Shown here: positions 55,906 through 64,000 of the stretch, one piece after another | How the letters are laid out: every line of letters starts with the position of its first letter | Position numbering within the stretch: the first letter of the stretch is position 1 | From: Aureimonas altamirensis | GTDB lineage: Bacteria > Pseudomonadota > Alphaproteobacteria > Rhizobiales > Rhizobiaceae | NCBI RefSeq assembly: GCF_023702225.1 | Contig: NZ_JAMQCO010000003.1 | Coordinates: 186,001-250,000, forward strand | Direction: 5' to 3' | DNA: 64,000 bases | The notes under the pieces: model-generated | What the model was told of the DNA's origin: nothing | What the model saw: only the letters and a program-made list of their open reading frames with translations | Databases searched by the model: none | Program-made: the position numbers and the translations under genes

Positions 55906-57354
55906 TCAGACCCCGGCCGGAATGCCGGCGCGCTCCACCTTGCGGGGCGCGACCAGCTCTTTCCATGCGGAAAGCGCCCGGTTGACCGGCGCGTTGGCGG
56001 GCCGCCTGACGAAGCGCCCGTCACCGGTGCCGGCCAGGATCTCGCCCTGTCGGAAGGCGAGCGCCCCACGGGAAAAGGTCAATGCCGGCAGGCCCTTTAC
56101 CGAGATGCCCTCGAAGACATTGTAGTCGATGGCGGATTTCTGCGTATCGGCGGAGATGACCTTGGTCGCTTCCGGATCCCACACGATCAGGTCCGCATCG
56201 GCTCCGGGCAGGATCGCGCCCTTGCGTGGGTAGATGTTGAGGATCTTGGCGATATTGGTGGAAGTGGCGGCGACGAACTCGTTCATCGTCAGCCGGCCGG
56301 TGTTGACGCCGCGCGTCCACAGGAGGGGCAGCCGGTCCTCCAGCCCGCCCGTACCGTTGGGGATGCGGGTGAAGTCACCGACGCCGAACCGCTTCTGCTC
56401 GGTGGTGAAGGCGCAATGGTCGGTCGCCACCACCTGCAGCGAGCCGCTGGCAAGCCCGGCCCAGAGGGAGTCCTGGTTGCGCCTGTCGCGGAAGGGCGGC
56501 GACATCACACGCCGCGCCGCGTAATCCCAGTCGGGGTTCTGATACTCGCTTTCGTCGAGCACGAGATGCTGGATCAGCGGCTCGCCGAAGACGCGCATGC
56601 CCTTTTGCCGGGCACGGCGGATCGCCTCATGGCTCTCCTCGCAGGAGACGTGGACGACATAGAGCGGCACGCCGGCCTGGTCGGCGATCATGATGGCGCG
56701 GTTCGTCGCCTCTCCCTCCACTTCCGGCGGGCGCGAATAGGCATGCGCCTCGGGTCCGTCATTGCCGGCCGCCAGAAGCTTCTGTTGCAGCGAGGCGACG
56801 ACGTCGCCGTTCTCGGCGTGGACGAGCGGCAGCGCACCAAGCTCCGCACAGCGCTGGAACGAGGCGAACATCTCGTCGTCGTTCACCATCAGCGCGCCCT
56901 TGTAGGCCATGAAATGCTTGAACGAGTTGATGCCCTCTTCCACGATACGCGGCATTTCCTCGAAGACCTGCCGGTCCCACCAGGTGATGGCCATGTGGAA
57001 GGAATAATCGGCACGCGCCTTGCCGGCCTTCTGACGCCACGCCTGCAGCGCGTCGATCAGGCTTTGGCCCGGCGCGGGCAGGCAGAAATCCACCGTCATC
57101 GTGGTGCCGCCGGCAAGGCCCGCCGCCGTCCCGGTGTCGAAATCGTCGCTCGAATGGGTACCCATGAAGGGCATCTCCATGTGCGTATGCGGGTCGATGC
57201 CGCCGGGCATCACGTAGGCGCCGGAGGCGTCGACCACCTCGTCGCCCTCCAGCCCCTCGCCGACGGCGGCGATCCGCTCGCCGTCGATCAGCACGTCCGC
57301 CCGGAACGTGCGGTCGGCAGTCACCACGGTGCCGCCCTTGATCGCGATGGTCAT
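55906..57354 (-). CDS. pydB: dihydropyrimidinase
   Basis: 482 aa. Opens dihydrouracil/dihydrothymine to N-carbamoyl-beta-amino acids, step 2 of the reductive pyrimidine pathway. Metal ligands lie in DPHTHMEMPFMG, FKHFMAYKG (the carbamylated lysine) and HAENGD and VHVSCEES. The late aspartate is in ATDHCAF. The start MTIAIKGG overlaps the pydC stop by 4 bp. Other cyclic amidohydrolases (hydantoinases) share this fold; the cluster supports dihydropyrimidinase. Confidence 0.93.
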   Translation of the reverse strand: MTIAIKGGTVVTADRTFRADVLIDGERIAAVGEGLEGDEVVDASGAYVMPGGIDPHTHMEMPFMGTHSSDDFDTGTAAGLAGGTTMTVDFCLPAPGQSLIDALQAWRQKAGKARADYSFHMAITWWDRQVFEEMPRIVEEGINSFKHFMAYKGALMVNDDEMFASFQRCAELGALPLVHAENGDVVASLQQKLLAAGNDGPEAHAYSRPPEVEGEATNRAIMIADQAGVPLYVVHVSCEESHEAIRRARQKGMRVFGEPLIQHLVLDESEYQNPDWDYAARRVMSPPFRDRRNQDSLWAGLASGSLQVVATDHCAFTTEQKRFGVGDFTRIPNGTGGLEDRLPLLWTRGVNTGRLTMNEFVAATSTNIAKILNIYPRKGAILPGADADLIVWDPEATKVISADTQKSAIDYNVFEGISVKGLPALTFSRGALAFRQGEILAGTGDGRFVRRPANAPVNRALSAWKELVAPRKVERAGIPAGV

Positions 57355-58619
57355 CGGTCTTCTCCCCCCGCCTGTTCGGCGATGCCGGCCGTTTCGACGA
57401 CGGCGTTGAGCAACACGTTGGCGCCGTTGCGCGCCCAGTCCCGGGTGATCTCCTCGGCCTCGTTGTGCGACAGTCCGTCCACGCAGGGGCACATGACCAT
57501 GGCGGTCGGCGCCACGCGGTTGATCCAGCAGGCATCGTGCCCCGCACCCGACACGATATCGCGGTGGCTGAGGCCGAGCTTCTCGGCTGCGCTGCGGATC
57601 GCCGCGACGCAGCCTTCGTCGAAGGTCACCGGGTCGAAATGTCCGACGATCTCGGTCTCGGCGCCGATATCCATCGCCTCGGCGATCCGGTCGATACCCT
57701 CCTCGATGCGAGCGCGCATCGCCTCCAGCGTATCCCTGTCGGGCGAGCGGATGTCGATCGTGAACACCGCCTTGCCGACGATGATGTTGCGGGAGTTGGG
57801 ATAGACCTCCACATGGCCGATCGCACCCACCGCATCCGGCTGGTGGTCCATGGCCACCTCGTGCACCAGTTCCGTCACGCGGGCCATTCCCAGCCCGGCA
57901 TTGCGCCGTTTGGGCATTGGTGTGGAGCCGGTATGCGCCGACCGGCCGGTCAATGTCACCTGCAGCCAGTACAGGCCCTGCCCGTGCGTCACGACCCCGA
58001 TGTCGACGCCTTCGTCCTCGAGGATCGGCCCCTGTTCGATATGCAGTTCGAAGAAGGCGCCGATCTTGCGTGCGCCGACCTTCTCGTCGCCCTCGAAGCC
58101 GATGCGCCGAAGCTCGTCGCCGAAGCGCTTGCCCTTGGCGTCCACCCTGTCCTTGGCCCATTCCTCCTCGTGGATTCCGGCGAAAACGCCGGAAGCCAGC
58201 ATGGCCGGCGCAAAGCGGGTCCCCTCCTCGTTGGTCCAGTTCGTCACCACGATCGGGCGGCGCGTCCGGATATTCATGTCATTCAGGCTGCGCACCACTT
58301 CCAGTGCGCCGAGAACGCCGAGCACCCCGTCATAGCGACCGCCCGTCGGCTGCGTGTCGAGATGGCTGCCGAGGTAGACGGGCGCCGCGTCGGCCTCCTG
58401 TCCCGGCCGCTCGGCGAACATGTTGCCCATCGAGTCCACCGCGACATGCATCCCGGCATCCTCGCACCAGCGCTGGAACAGGCGGCGGCCTTCGGCATCC
58501 TCGTCGGTCAGGGTCTGGCGGTTATTGCCCCCCGCGACGCCCGGCCCAATCTCGGCCATATCCATCAGGGCGTTCCACAGGCGATCTCCGTCAACCTGCA
58601 GGTTGGATGCGCTGCTCAT
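57351..58619 (-). CDS. pydC: beta-ureidopropionase / N-carbamoyl-beta-alanine amidohydrolase (M20 Zn hydrolase)
   Basis: 422 aa. Zinc ligands lie in LGSHLDTQPTGGRYDG and TNWTNEEGTRF, with FELHIEQG and SGAGHDACWI later. This is the AllC/HyuC/pydC family. It hydrolyses N-carbamoyl-beta-alanine to beta-alanine, CO2 and ammonia, step 3 of the pathway. It overlaps pydB by 4 bp and is first in the operon; a RutR-like box lies 52 bp upstream of its start. Confidence 0.93.
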   Translation of the reverse strand: MSSASNLQVDGDRLWNALMDMAEIGPGVAGGNNRQTLTDEDAEGRRLFQRWCEDAGMHVAVDSMGNMFAERPGQEADAAPVYLGSHLDTQPTGGRYDGVLGVLGALEVVRSLNDMNIRTRRPIVVTNWTNEEGTRFAPAMLASGVFAGIHEEEWAKDRVDAKGKRFGDELRRIGFEGDEKVGARKIGAFFELHIEQGPILEDEGVDIGVVTHGQGLYWLQVTLTGRSAHTGSTPMPKRRNAGLGMARVTELVHEVAMDHQPDAVGAIGHVEVYPNSRNIIVGKAVFTIDIRSPDRDTLEAMRARIEEGIDRIAEAMDIGAETEIVGHFDPVTFDEGCVAAIRSAAEKLGLSHRDIVSGAGHDACWINRVAPTAMVMCPCVDGLSHNEAEEITRDWARNGANVLLNAVVETAGIAEQAGGEDR

Positions 58620-58670
58620 GCGGAATAACCCCTTGCACTGTCGTGTCCGGCCCGGTCGGGGCGCATTTTC

Positions 58671-58686
58671 TTGACCGCCCGGTCAA
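58671..58686 (-). promoter_or_regulatory. RutR-like operator upstream of pydC
   Basis: TTGACCGCCCGGTCAA is a perfect palindrome matching the RutR box TTGACCA-N2-TGGTCAA in ten of its fourteen defined bases, with a G/C swap in the inner pair. It sits between divergent pydC and rutR, so both may be controlled. A half site (GGTCAA) recurs at 58715-58720. Confidence 0.72.
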
Positions 58687-58792
58687 AAGCGAGGCTAAAA
58701 GGTCGCCTATGGCCGGTCAAGCGTACCTGCCGACTTATGCGGCAGTAATTTTCGTTGCAAAATCTTGAGGCACCAGGAGGCGAGGCCGGGGA

Positions 58793-59428
58793 ATGGAAAG
58801 CGTGCGCAAGCATCGACGGACGCGCATCCAGCAGGCAAACCGCGAGATGATCGTAGCCGCGGCCTTGCCGGTGTTTTCGGCCCACGGCTTCAAGGCCGCG
58901 ACCGTGGACGCCATCGCCGCGGCGGCCGGAATGTCGAAGCCAAACCTCCTTTATTATTTCCGGCGAAAGGAAGACATCTATTCGGCCGTCCTGGAGCGTA
59001 CGCTGGAAATCTGGCTCGATCCGCTGGAGCGGCTCGATGCAGACGGCGACCCGGAGGCGGAACTTTCCCGCTACATCGGGGTGAAGCTGCAGATGTCGGC
59101 CGATGCGCCCGACGCCTCCCGCCTGTTCGCCAACGAAATCCTGCATGGCGCGCCGGTGATCGGCGACTTTCTCTCCGGGCGGCTGCGCCGACTGGTGCGC
59201 GCCAAGGCTGCCATCATCGCGGGGTGGATGGACGAAGGGCGGCTGGCACGGATGGACCCGGTGCACCTGGTCTTCATGATCTGGGCGATCACGCAGCATT
59301 ATGCCGACTTCGCGGTTCAGGTCCGGGCGATCGTCGGCCCCGACGCCGAAGAACCCGCCTTCCGCGAGGCGACGGCGCGCAACGTGCTTGCTTTGGTGAT
59401 GAACGGGCTGCGGCCCCGCGCCGGCTGA
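58793..59428 (+). CDS. rutR: RutR-like TetR-family regulator of pyrimidine catabolism
   Basis: 211 aa. The TetR helix-turn-helix (about 20-60: AALPVFSAHGFKAATVDAIA...GMSKPNLLYYFRRKEDI) matches YcdC/RutR. The YcdC-type C-terminal domain includes FANEILHGAP and WAITQHYADFA. In E. coli RutR releases DNA on binding uracil. Here it lies between pydC and preA, facing away from the pydC operon and tail-to-tail with preA. Confidence 0.88.
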   Translation: MESVRKHRRTRIQQANREMIVAAALPVFSAHGFKAATVDAIAAAAGMSKPNLLYYFRRKEDIYSAVLERTLEIWLDPLERLDADGDPEAELSRYIGVKLQMSADAPDASRLFANEILHGAPVIGDFLSGRLRRLVRAKAAIIAGWMDEGRLARMDPVHLVFMIWAITQHYADFAVQVRAIVGPDAEEPAFREATARNVLALVMNGLRPRAG

Positions 59429-59436
59429 AGCGCCGG

Positions 59437-60780
59437 TCACTCGGCGGCGTCCGGCAGCACCACGGGTTCCGGCGCGAACTGCATCGCCTCCCGCGCCATC
59501 GGATTGTTCGGATGCACCGTCCAGTTGGAATAGGCGTCCGGTATCGGCTTGCCCGTTCGTGGATCGACCCCGTGCGCGCGCTCCATAATGATGCAGTCCT
59601 CGACCGGGCAGACATTCACGCAGAGATTGCAGCCGACGCATTCCGCGTCGATCACCTCGAAATGGCGTGCGCCGTCCACCATCGATGTGATGGCTTGGTG
59701 GGACGTGTCCTCGCACGCAATGTGGCAGCGTCCGCATTTGATGCAGAGCGTCTGGTCGATATGCGCCTTCGTGACGTAGTTGAGGTTGAGATACTGCCAG
59801 TCGACGACGTTGCCGACCGCCCGCCCGCGGAAGTCCTCAATGCCGCGATAGCCCTTCTCGTCCATCCACTCCGAAAGGCCGGTCGCCATTTCCTGCACGA
59901 CCTTGAAACCGTAGGTCATCGCAGCCGTGCAGACCTGGACGGTGCCGCAACCGAGCGCGATGAACTCCGCGGCGTCCCGCCACGTGGTCACGCCGCCGAT
60001 ACCCGAGATCGGCATGCCCCATGTCTCGCGGTCGCGGGCGATTTCGGCCACCATGTTGAGGGCGATCGGCTTGACCGCCGGGCCGCAATAGCCGCCGTGG
60101 CTGCCCTTCCCGTCGATGGTGGGCGTGGGCGCGAAATTGTCCAGGTCGACGCTGACGATGGACGAGATGGTGTTGATCAGGGATACGGCATCGGCGCCTC
60201 CGCGCCTTGCGGCGCGCGCCGGATAGCGGATGTCGGTGATATTGGGCGTCAGCTTCACGATGACGGGCAGCTTCGAGTGCTGCTTGCACCAGCGTGCGAC
60301 CATCTCGATATACTCGGGCACCTGCCCCACGGCCGAGCCCATGCCACGCTCGCTCATGCCATGCGGGCATCCGAAGTTCAGTTCCACCCCGTCGCAGCCC
60401 GTATCGGCCACGCGCGCGAGGATGGATTTCCAGCTCTCTTCCTCGCACGGCACCATCAGCGACACGATCAAGGCGCGGTCCGGCCAGTTGCGCTTGACCC
60501 GGGCGATCTCCTCCAGGTTGAGATCGAGTTCTCGGTCCGTGATCAGCTCGATATTGTTGAGGCCAAGCAACCGGCGGTCGGGTCCGTGGATCGCACCGTA
60601 GCGCGGCCCGTTCACGTTGACGACGGGCCGCCCCTCTCCCAGCGTCTTCCACACGACACCGCCCCACCCGGCCTCGAAGGCGCGCTGGACATTGTACTCC
60701 TTGTCGGTGGGCGGCGCGGACGCCAGCCAGAACGGGTTGGGAGAGCGGATGCCCAGGAATTCCGTAGCGAGATCGGCCAT
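59437..60780 (-). CDS. preA: NAD-dependent dihydropyrimidine dehydrogenase subunit PreA
   Basis: 447 aa. An N-terminal FMN barrel (residues 1-320: NPFWLASAPPTDKEYNVQRAF, catalytic GCPHGMSERGMG, VKLTPNITDI) is followed by two [4Fe-4S] ferredoxin motifs (CIKCGRCHIAC and CVGCNLCVNVCP). With PreT it reduces uracil/thymine, or the reverse. It starts 15 bp after preT; the longer frame to 61155 is an overlap. Confidence 0.95.
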   Translation of the reverse strand: MADLATEFLGIRSPNPFWLASAPPTDKEYNVQRAFEAGWGGVVWKTLGEGRPVVNVNGPRYGAIHGPDRRLLGLNNIELITDRELDLNLEEIARVKRNWPDRALIVSLMVPCEEESWKSILARVADTGCDGVELNFGCPHGMSERGMGSAVGQVPEYIEMVARWCKQHSKLPVIVKLTPNITDIRYPARAARRGGADAVSLINTISSIVSVDLDNFAPTPTIDGKGSHGGYCGPAVKPIALNMVAEIARDRETWGMPISGIGGVTTWRDAAEFIALGCGTVQVCTAAMTYGFKVVQEMATGLSEWMDEKGYRGIEDFRGRAVGNVVDWQYLNLNYVTKAHIDQTLCIKCGRCHIACEDTSHQAITSMVDGARHFEVIDAECVGCNLCVNVCPVEDCIIMERAHGVDPRTGKPIPDAYSNWTVHPNNPMAREAMQFAPEPVVLPDAAE

Positions 60781-60794
60781 CGTCCGGTTTCTCC

Positions 60795-62153
60795 TCAAGC
60801 CTTGGCCGCGAGGGCGTGGTGAATGGACAGGGCCGCCAGCTTGCCGTCTTCCACGGCGGCCACCGTCAGATCCTGCCCCCCGAAGATGCAGTCGCCGCCG
60901 GCCCAGACGCCGTCGAGGCCGGTGCGCCGGTCTTCGTCGACGGCGATGCGCCCGCCGCGCATGGGCGGCAGGGCCTCCGCCGCGACGCCTTCCAGATGGA
61001 ATGTCTGTCCGATGGCCTTGAAGACCTGGTCCGCCTCCAGCACGAGCGTCTCGCCGGTGCCGCCGAATTGGCCATCCACGGTATGGGTGCGCTCCAGTTC
61101 GATGCCGCAGACCGCCTCGCCCTGGACCAGAAGCCGTTTCGGCATCACGTCGCACAGGATGCGCACGCCACGGTTGGCCGCGATCTCCTGTTCGTAGCGG
61201 CTGGCGTTCATTGCATCGCGGCCCCGACGATAGGCCAGGGTCACCTCGTCCGCACCCAGCGCCTTGGCCTGCACGGCGACGTCGATGGCGGTCATGCCGC
61301 CCCCGATGACCACGATGCGTCGCCCGACGGGAATATCGCCCAGATTCGCCGTCTGGCGCAGCTCGGCGATCCAGGAGACGGCATCGGCATCGCCGCTGGC
61401 GCCGGCCCCCTCGGCCTCCAATGCGCGCACACCCGAAAGCCCGAGCCCCAGGAAAACCGCGTCATGGCTGCGTCGCAGCTCGTCCAGGTGGATGTCCCGC
61501 CCCAGCGCCTTGCCCGTCTGAAGGCTTATGCCGCCGATCGACAGGACGAATTCGGCTTCGATGGCGGCGAAGTCCTCCGTCGCCTTGTAGGCGGCGATTC
61601 CGTATTCGTTGAGCCCCCCGGGCTTCGGCCGCGCGTCGTAGATGGTCACGTCATGGCCAAGCATGGCAAGGCGGTGCGCACAGGACAGGCCGGCCGGACC
61701 CGCCCCCACCACCGCGACGCGCCGACCGGTCGGCGCTGCCCGCCGGAAAGGCTGCCGGCCGGTATCCATCATCGCATCGGTGGCATAGCGCTGCAGCAGA
61801 CCGATCTTCACCGGCTTGCCCTCCGCCGCCTCGCGCACGCAGGCTTCCTCGCAAAGGGTCTCGGTGGGGCAGACGCGGGCGCACATGCCGCCCAGAACAT
61901 TCTCGGACAGGATGGTGCGGGCGGCGCCGAGCGGATTTCCGGACTGGATTTGCCGGATGAAGAGCGGGATGTCTATGCCGGTGGGGCAGGCCTGCATGCA
62001 GGGCGCATCGTAGCAGAAGTAGCAGCGGTCGGATTCGACCGCGGCCTCATGACGCTCCAGCGGCGGATGGATGTCCGAGAAGTTCACCGTCAATGCGTCC
62101 GGCGCAAGGCGACCGGCCGAGATATCGGGGCGATATGGGGGAAGCTCGTTCAT
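60795..62153 (-). CDS. preT: NAD(P)-dependent dihydropyrimidine dehydrogenase subunit PreT
   Basis: 452 aa. N-terminal Fe-S motifs (CYFCYDAPCMQACPTGIDIP and CARVCPTETLCEEACV) precede an FAD-binding GAGPAGLSCAHRLAMLG and an NAD-binding GGGMTAIDVAVQA. It is the flavoprotein that takes electrons from NAD(P)H and passes them to PreA. It heads the preTA operon; a RutR-like box lies 71 bp upstream. Confidence 0.95.
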   Translation of the reverse strand: MNELPPYRPDISAGRLAPDALTVNFSDIHPPLERHEAAVESDRCYFCYDAPCMQACPTGIDIPLFIRQIQSGNPLGAARTILSENVLGGMCARVCPTETLCEEACVREAAEGKPVKIGLLQRYATDAMMDTGRQPFRRAAPTGRRVAVVGAGPAGLSCAHRLAMLGHDVTIYDARPKPGGLNEYGIAAYKATEDFAAIEAEFVLSIGGISLQTGKALGRDIHLDELRRSHDAVFLGLGLSGVRALEAEGAGASGDADAVSWIAELRQTANLGDIPVGRRIVVIGGGMTAIDVAVQAKALGADEVTLAYRRGRDAMNASRYEQEIAANRGVRILCDVMPKRLLVQGEAVCGIELERTHTVDGQFGGTGETLVLEADQVFKAIGQTFHLEGVAAEALPPMRGGRIAVDEDRRTGLDGVWAGGDCIFGGQDLTVAAVEDGKLAALSIHHALAAKA

Positions 62154-62223
62154 GCGGGTCGGTCTCCCTTGAACTGTTCCAACCTAGAATGGGTCCAGTT
62201 TAGAGATCGCGTCAACAATGATT

Positions 62224-62239
62224 TTGACCATTCGATCAA
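62224..62239 (-). promoter_or_regulatory. RutR-like operator upstream of preT
   Basis: TTGACCATTCGATCAA matches TTGACCA-N2-TGGTCAA with two differences in the right half. It lies 71 bp upstream of preT and 120 bp from the divergent channel gene. Confidence 0.65.
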
Positions 62240-62359
62240 AAAATGGCGAATTATCGCACCGCAACACGAAATGCCCATTTTATGATCATTACACGGATAT
62301 TTCGACGCCGGTCCCTTGCCGCCTTATGATGGTATGGATGACGGCAGGGAGGCGAGACC

Positions 62360-63160
62360 GTGGGTACCGAGTCGGTCGGCGAGCAGACAAGCGGCTTTCA
62401 GAACCTTCGGGACTGGCTGAGGCTGCTCTATCATGGGCGCTCGCGGGGCGCACAGCGCTTCCAGACGGCAATGATCATCGTCGATTTCGTGATCATCGCC
62501 TTCTTCATCGCCACGCCCGTCCTGCGGGATCAGGAAGCCTTCCTCTGGTTCGATTATGCGGTTGCGGCGATCCTGCTTGCCGATCTGGCGGCCCGCGGCC
62601 TTGCCTCGACCGACATCGGCCGGTGGCTGCGGCAGCCGACGGTGATCGTCGACATATTCATCTTCGTGACGCTGCTCTTCCCCTATACCTTCATCAATCT
62701 GGGTTTCCTGCGCATCCTGCGGCTCTGGACGGTCTCGCGCAGCGGCGTGCTGTGGCGTCCGCTGCATCGGCACAGGCTGGAAGACTGGGAGGATGCCGGG
62801 CGCGCGGTGGTGAACCTCGTCACCTTCCTGTTCGTCGCCACAGGCTTCATCTACACCTTCTTCTTCCGCGACGGGTCGGGCCTCATCGGCTATGTGGACG
62901 CGCTGTACTTCACCGTCACCAGCGTCACGACCACCGGATACGGCGACATCATCCTGCCCGGCCCCGCCGGCAAGCTGACGTCCATCGTGACGATGTTGAT
63001 CGGCATCTCGCTGTTCGTGCGGCTGGCGCAGGCGCTGTTCCGGCCGCACAAGGTAACCTTCCCCTGCCCGCAATGCGGCCTGTCCCGACACGATCCGGAT
63101 GCCGTCCATTGCAAGGCCTGCGGCCATTTGTTGAAAATTCCAGACGAGGGCCAGGATTAG
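62360..63160 (+). CDS. voltage-gated-type potassium channel with C-terminal zinc ribbon
   Basis: 266 aa from a GTG with GGGAGG at 7 nt. Membrane segments S1-S6 lie between about 35 and 220. The selectivity filter is TTTGYGD, and an arginine-bearing S4-like segment is FLRILRLWTVSRSG. A cytoplasmic C-terminal zinc ribbon (CPQCGLSRHDPDAVHCKACG) follows. It conducts K+. The zinc ribbon is unusual and may bind nucleic acid, protein or sense metals. Its TAG stop overlaps the start of a repeat. Confidence 0.85.
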   Translation: MGTESVGEQTSGFQNLRDWLRLLYHGRSRGAQRFQTAMIIVDFVIIAFFIATPVLRDQEAFLWFDYAVAAILLADLAARGLASTDIGRWLRQPTVIVDIFIFVTLLFPYTFINLGFLRILRLWTVSRSGVLWRPLHRHRLEDWEDAGRAVVNLVTFLFVATGFIYTFFFRDGSGLIGYVDALYFTVTSVTTTGYGDIILPGPAGKLTSIVTMLIGISLFVRLAQALFRPHKVTFPCPQCGLSRHDPDAVHCKACGHLLKIPDEGQD

Positions 63161-63280
63161 AGCGTTTCCTCATGTCGATAAAATGCGATTTCTTCGACAC
63201 GTTTTTGCGATATGTCGATGCCATCGACATATTCGACGGATATGTCGACAAAACCGGATTTCTTCGACATGAGCTTTAAC
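63159..63280. repeat. 122-bp repeat-rich region with palindromes, variant of the dispersed family
   Basis: It begins AGAGCGTTTCC, overlapping the channel stop. Inside are TCATGTCGA (63170-63178) with its complement at 63264-63272, the perfect inverted pair ATATGTCGATG (63210-63220) and CATCGACATAT (63222-63232), and a direct repeat GATTTCTTCGACA (at 63187 and 63257). It precedes and partly overlaps the start of the Fic gene. Confidence 0.75.
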
Positions 63281-64000
63281 CCGAACCGTCCCTACAACGA
63301 ACTCCCCGGTCTCCCGCCGTCAACGGAACTGGAGACGCCGTTAATCCTCCGCGCCTGTATAGAAGCGAGAGCGGCGTTGGCGGAGTTGCGCATGGCGGGC
63401 CTGCTCATCCCGAACCAGACCGTACTCATCAATTCGATCCCCTTGCTGGAAGCTCAGGCAAGTTCGGAGATCGAGAACATCGTCACCACCACCGATAAAT
63501 TGTTCCGCTTTGCGAAGGACGATGGAGGCGATACCGATGCGGCGACAAAGGAAACGCTGCGATATCGCTCCGCGCTGTACATGGGCTATCGCTCCCTTGC
63601 CGAACACCCGCTGACGACACGCACCGCAGTGCAGATCTGTCGCATCATAAAGGCCAGCGATATCGACCTTCGCGTTACGCCGGGCACCCGGCTTGTGAAC
63701 GACAACACCGGACAGGTCATCTATACGCCGCCCGAGGGCGAAGCGACCATACGCGACAAGTTGGCGGACTGGGAACGTTTCCTGCACGCGGACGGAACGC
63801 TCGATCCGCTGATTCGCATGGCCGTCATGCATTATCAGTTCGAGGCGATCCATCCGTTCATAGACGGAAACGGACGCACCGGCCGCATCCTCAATTTGCT
63901 GTACCTGGTGGAAAAAGGCCTGCTGGATATACCGGTGCTCTATCTAAGCGGTCGTATCATCCAGAACAAACGACGCTATTACGACCTTCTTCTCAACGTC
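63269..64000 (+). CDS. Fic-family AMP transferase (cut by window end)
   Basis: At least 244 aa are present. An N-terminal Fic_N domain ([18 protein letters not shown]) is followed by an inhibitory-helix motif SSEIEN, matching S/T-x3-E-G/N, so the enzyme is class II and autoinhibited in cis. The catalytic [12 protein letters not shown] (HxFx-DGNGRxxR) is intact. It transfers AMP to target proteins. Starts at 63212 and 63242 are also in frame, all inside the repeat; the family N-terminus favours 63269. The 3' end is missing. Confidence 0.88.
   Translation, partial: MSFNPNRPYNELPGLPPSTELETPLILRACIEARAALAELRMAGLLIPNQTVLINSIPLLEAQASSEIENIVTTTDKLFRFAKDDGGDTDAATKETLRYRSALYMGYRSLAEHPLTTRTAVQICRIIKASDIDLRVTPGTRLVNDNTGQVIYTPPEGEATIRDKLADWERFLHADGTLDPLIRMAVMHYQFEAIHPFIDGNGRTGRILNLLYLVEKGLLDIPVLYLSGRIIQNKRRYYDLLLNV

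Overview
The window is high-GC chromosomal DNA with strong G/C preference at codon third positions. Gene content points to an alphaproteobacterium of the order Hyphomicrobiales (Rhizobiales). The evidence is the PhyR/NepR/EcfG general stress locus with an HWE-type kinase, the Rem-type motility regulator, the small SRP RNA next to dnaX, the HAD-dapD-mltB order, adjacent kdsB and pheA functions, and a LOG-family neighbour. The family cannot be fixed from this sequence alone. I see no phage, transposase, plasmid, CRISPR, rRNA or tRNA sequence.

Layout. 0-9 kb: HAD pyrimidine nucleotidase, a small overlapping reading frame, a LOG-family protein, a structured 269-bp inverted-repeat element, then dapD, an MltB-type transglycosylase, a CDF metal exporter, a SulP anion transporter with a structured leader, and a secreted trypsin-like protease. 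8.8-17 kb: def-fmt-truA operon, membrane protein with dapE, an SLT lipoprotein, then the recombination/replication block recR-ybaB-dnaX with ffs. 17-21 kb: HIT protein, nudC, an in-frame KdsB-PheA fusion, a membrane cytochrome c. 21-30 kb: Yej-type peptide importer with two binding proteins, overlapping a NUDIX gene, then ghrA. 31-34 kb: outer-membrane beta-barrel, Mrp/ApbC, HugZ-like protein, glycine-zipper lipoprotein.

34-41.5 kb is a general stress response island: HWE histidine kinase, PhyR, NepR, EcfG, followed by small membrane and hypothetical proteins. Several of these have promoter matches to the EcfG consensus (GGAAC-N16/17-CGTT). The best is perfect and sits upstream of a DUF1328 gene. 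A three-repeat PRC-barrel protein closes the island. 41.6-50 kb: RND efflux pair, ABC-F ATPase, DEAD-box helicase, HigBA toxin-antitoxin. 50-52 kb: polyhydroxyalkanoate-system protein and the Rem-like regulator with an upstream CtrA-like site.

52-62 kb is a reductive pyrimidine catabolism cluster: preT-preA (dihydropyrimidine dehydrogenase), dihydropyrimidinase, beta-ureidopropionase, an NMT1/THI5-type ABC importer probably feeding it, and a RutR-like TetR regulator. RutR-like palindromes lie upstream of both operons. The window ends with a K+-channel-like protein carrying a cytoplasmic zinc ribbon and a Fic AMPylase cut by the window edge.

A palindromic repeat family (AGAGCGTTTCC...GGAAACGCTCT) recurs at gene ends throughout. 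At several copies its CTAG edge supplies a stop codon, and at one its central ATG may supply a start.
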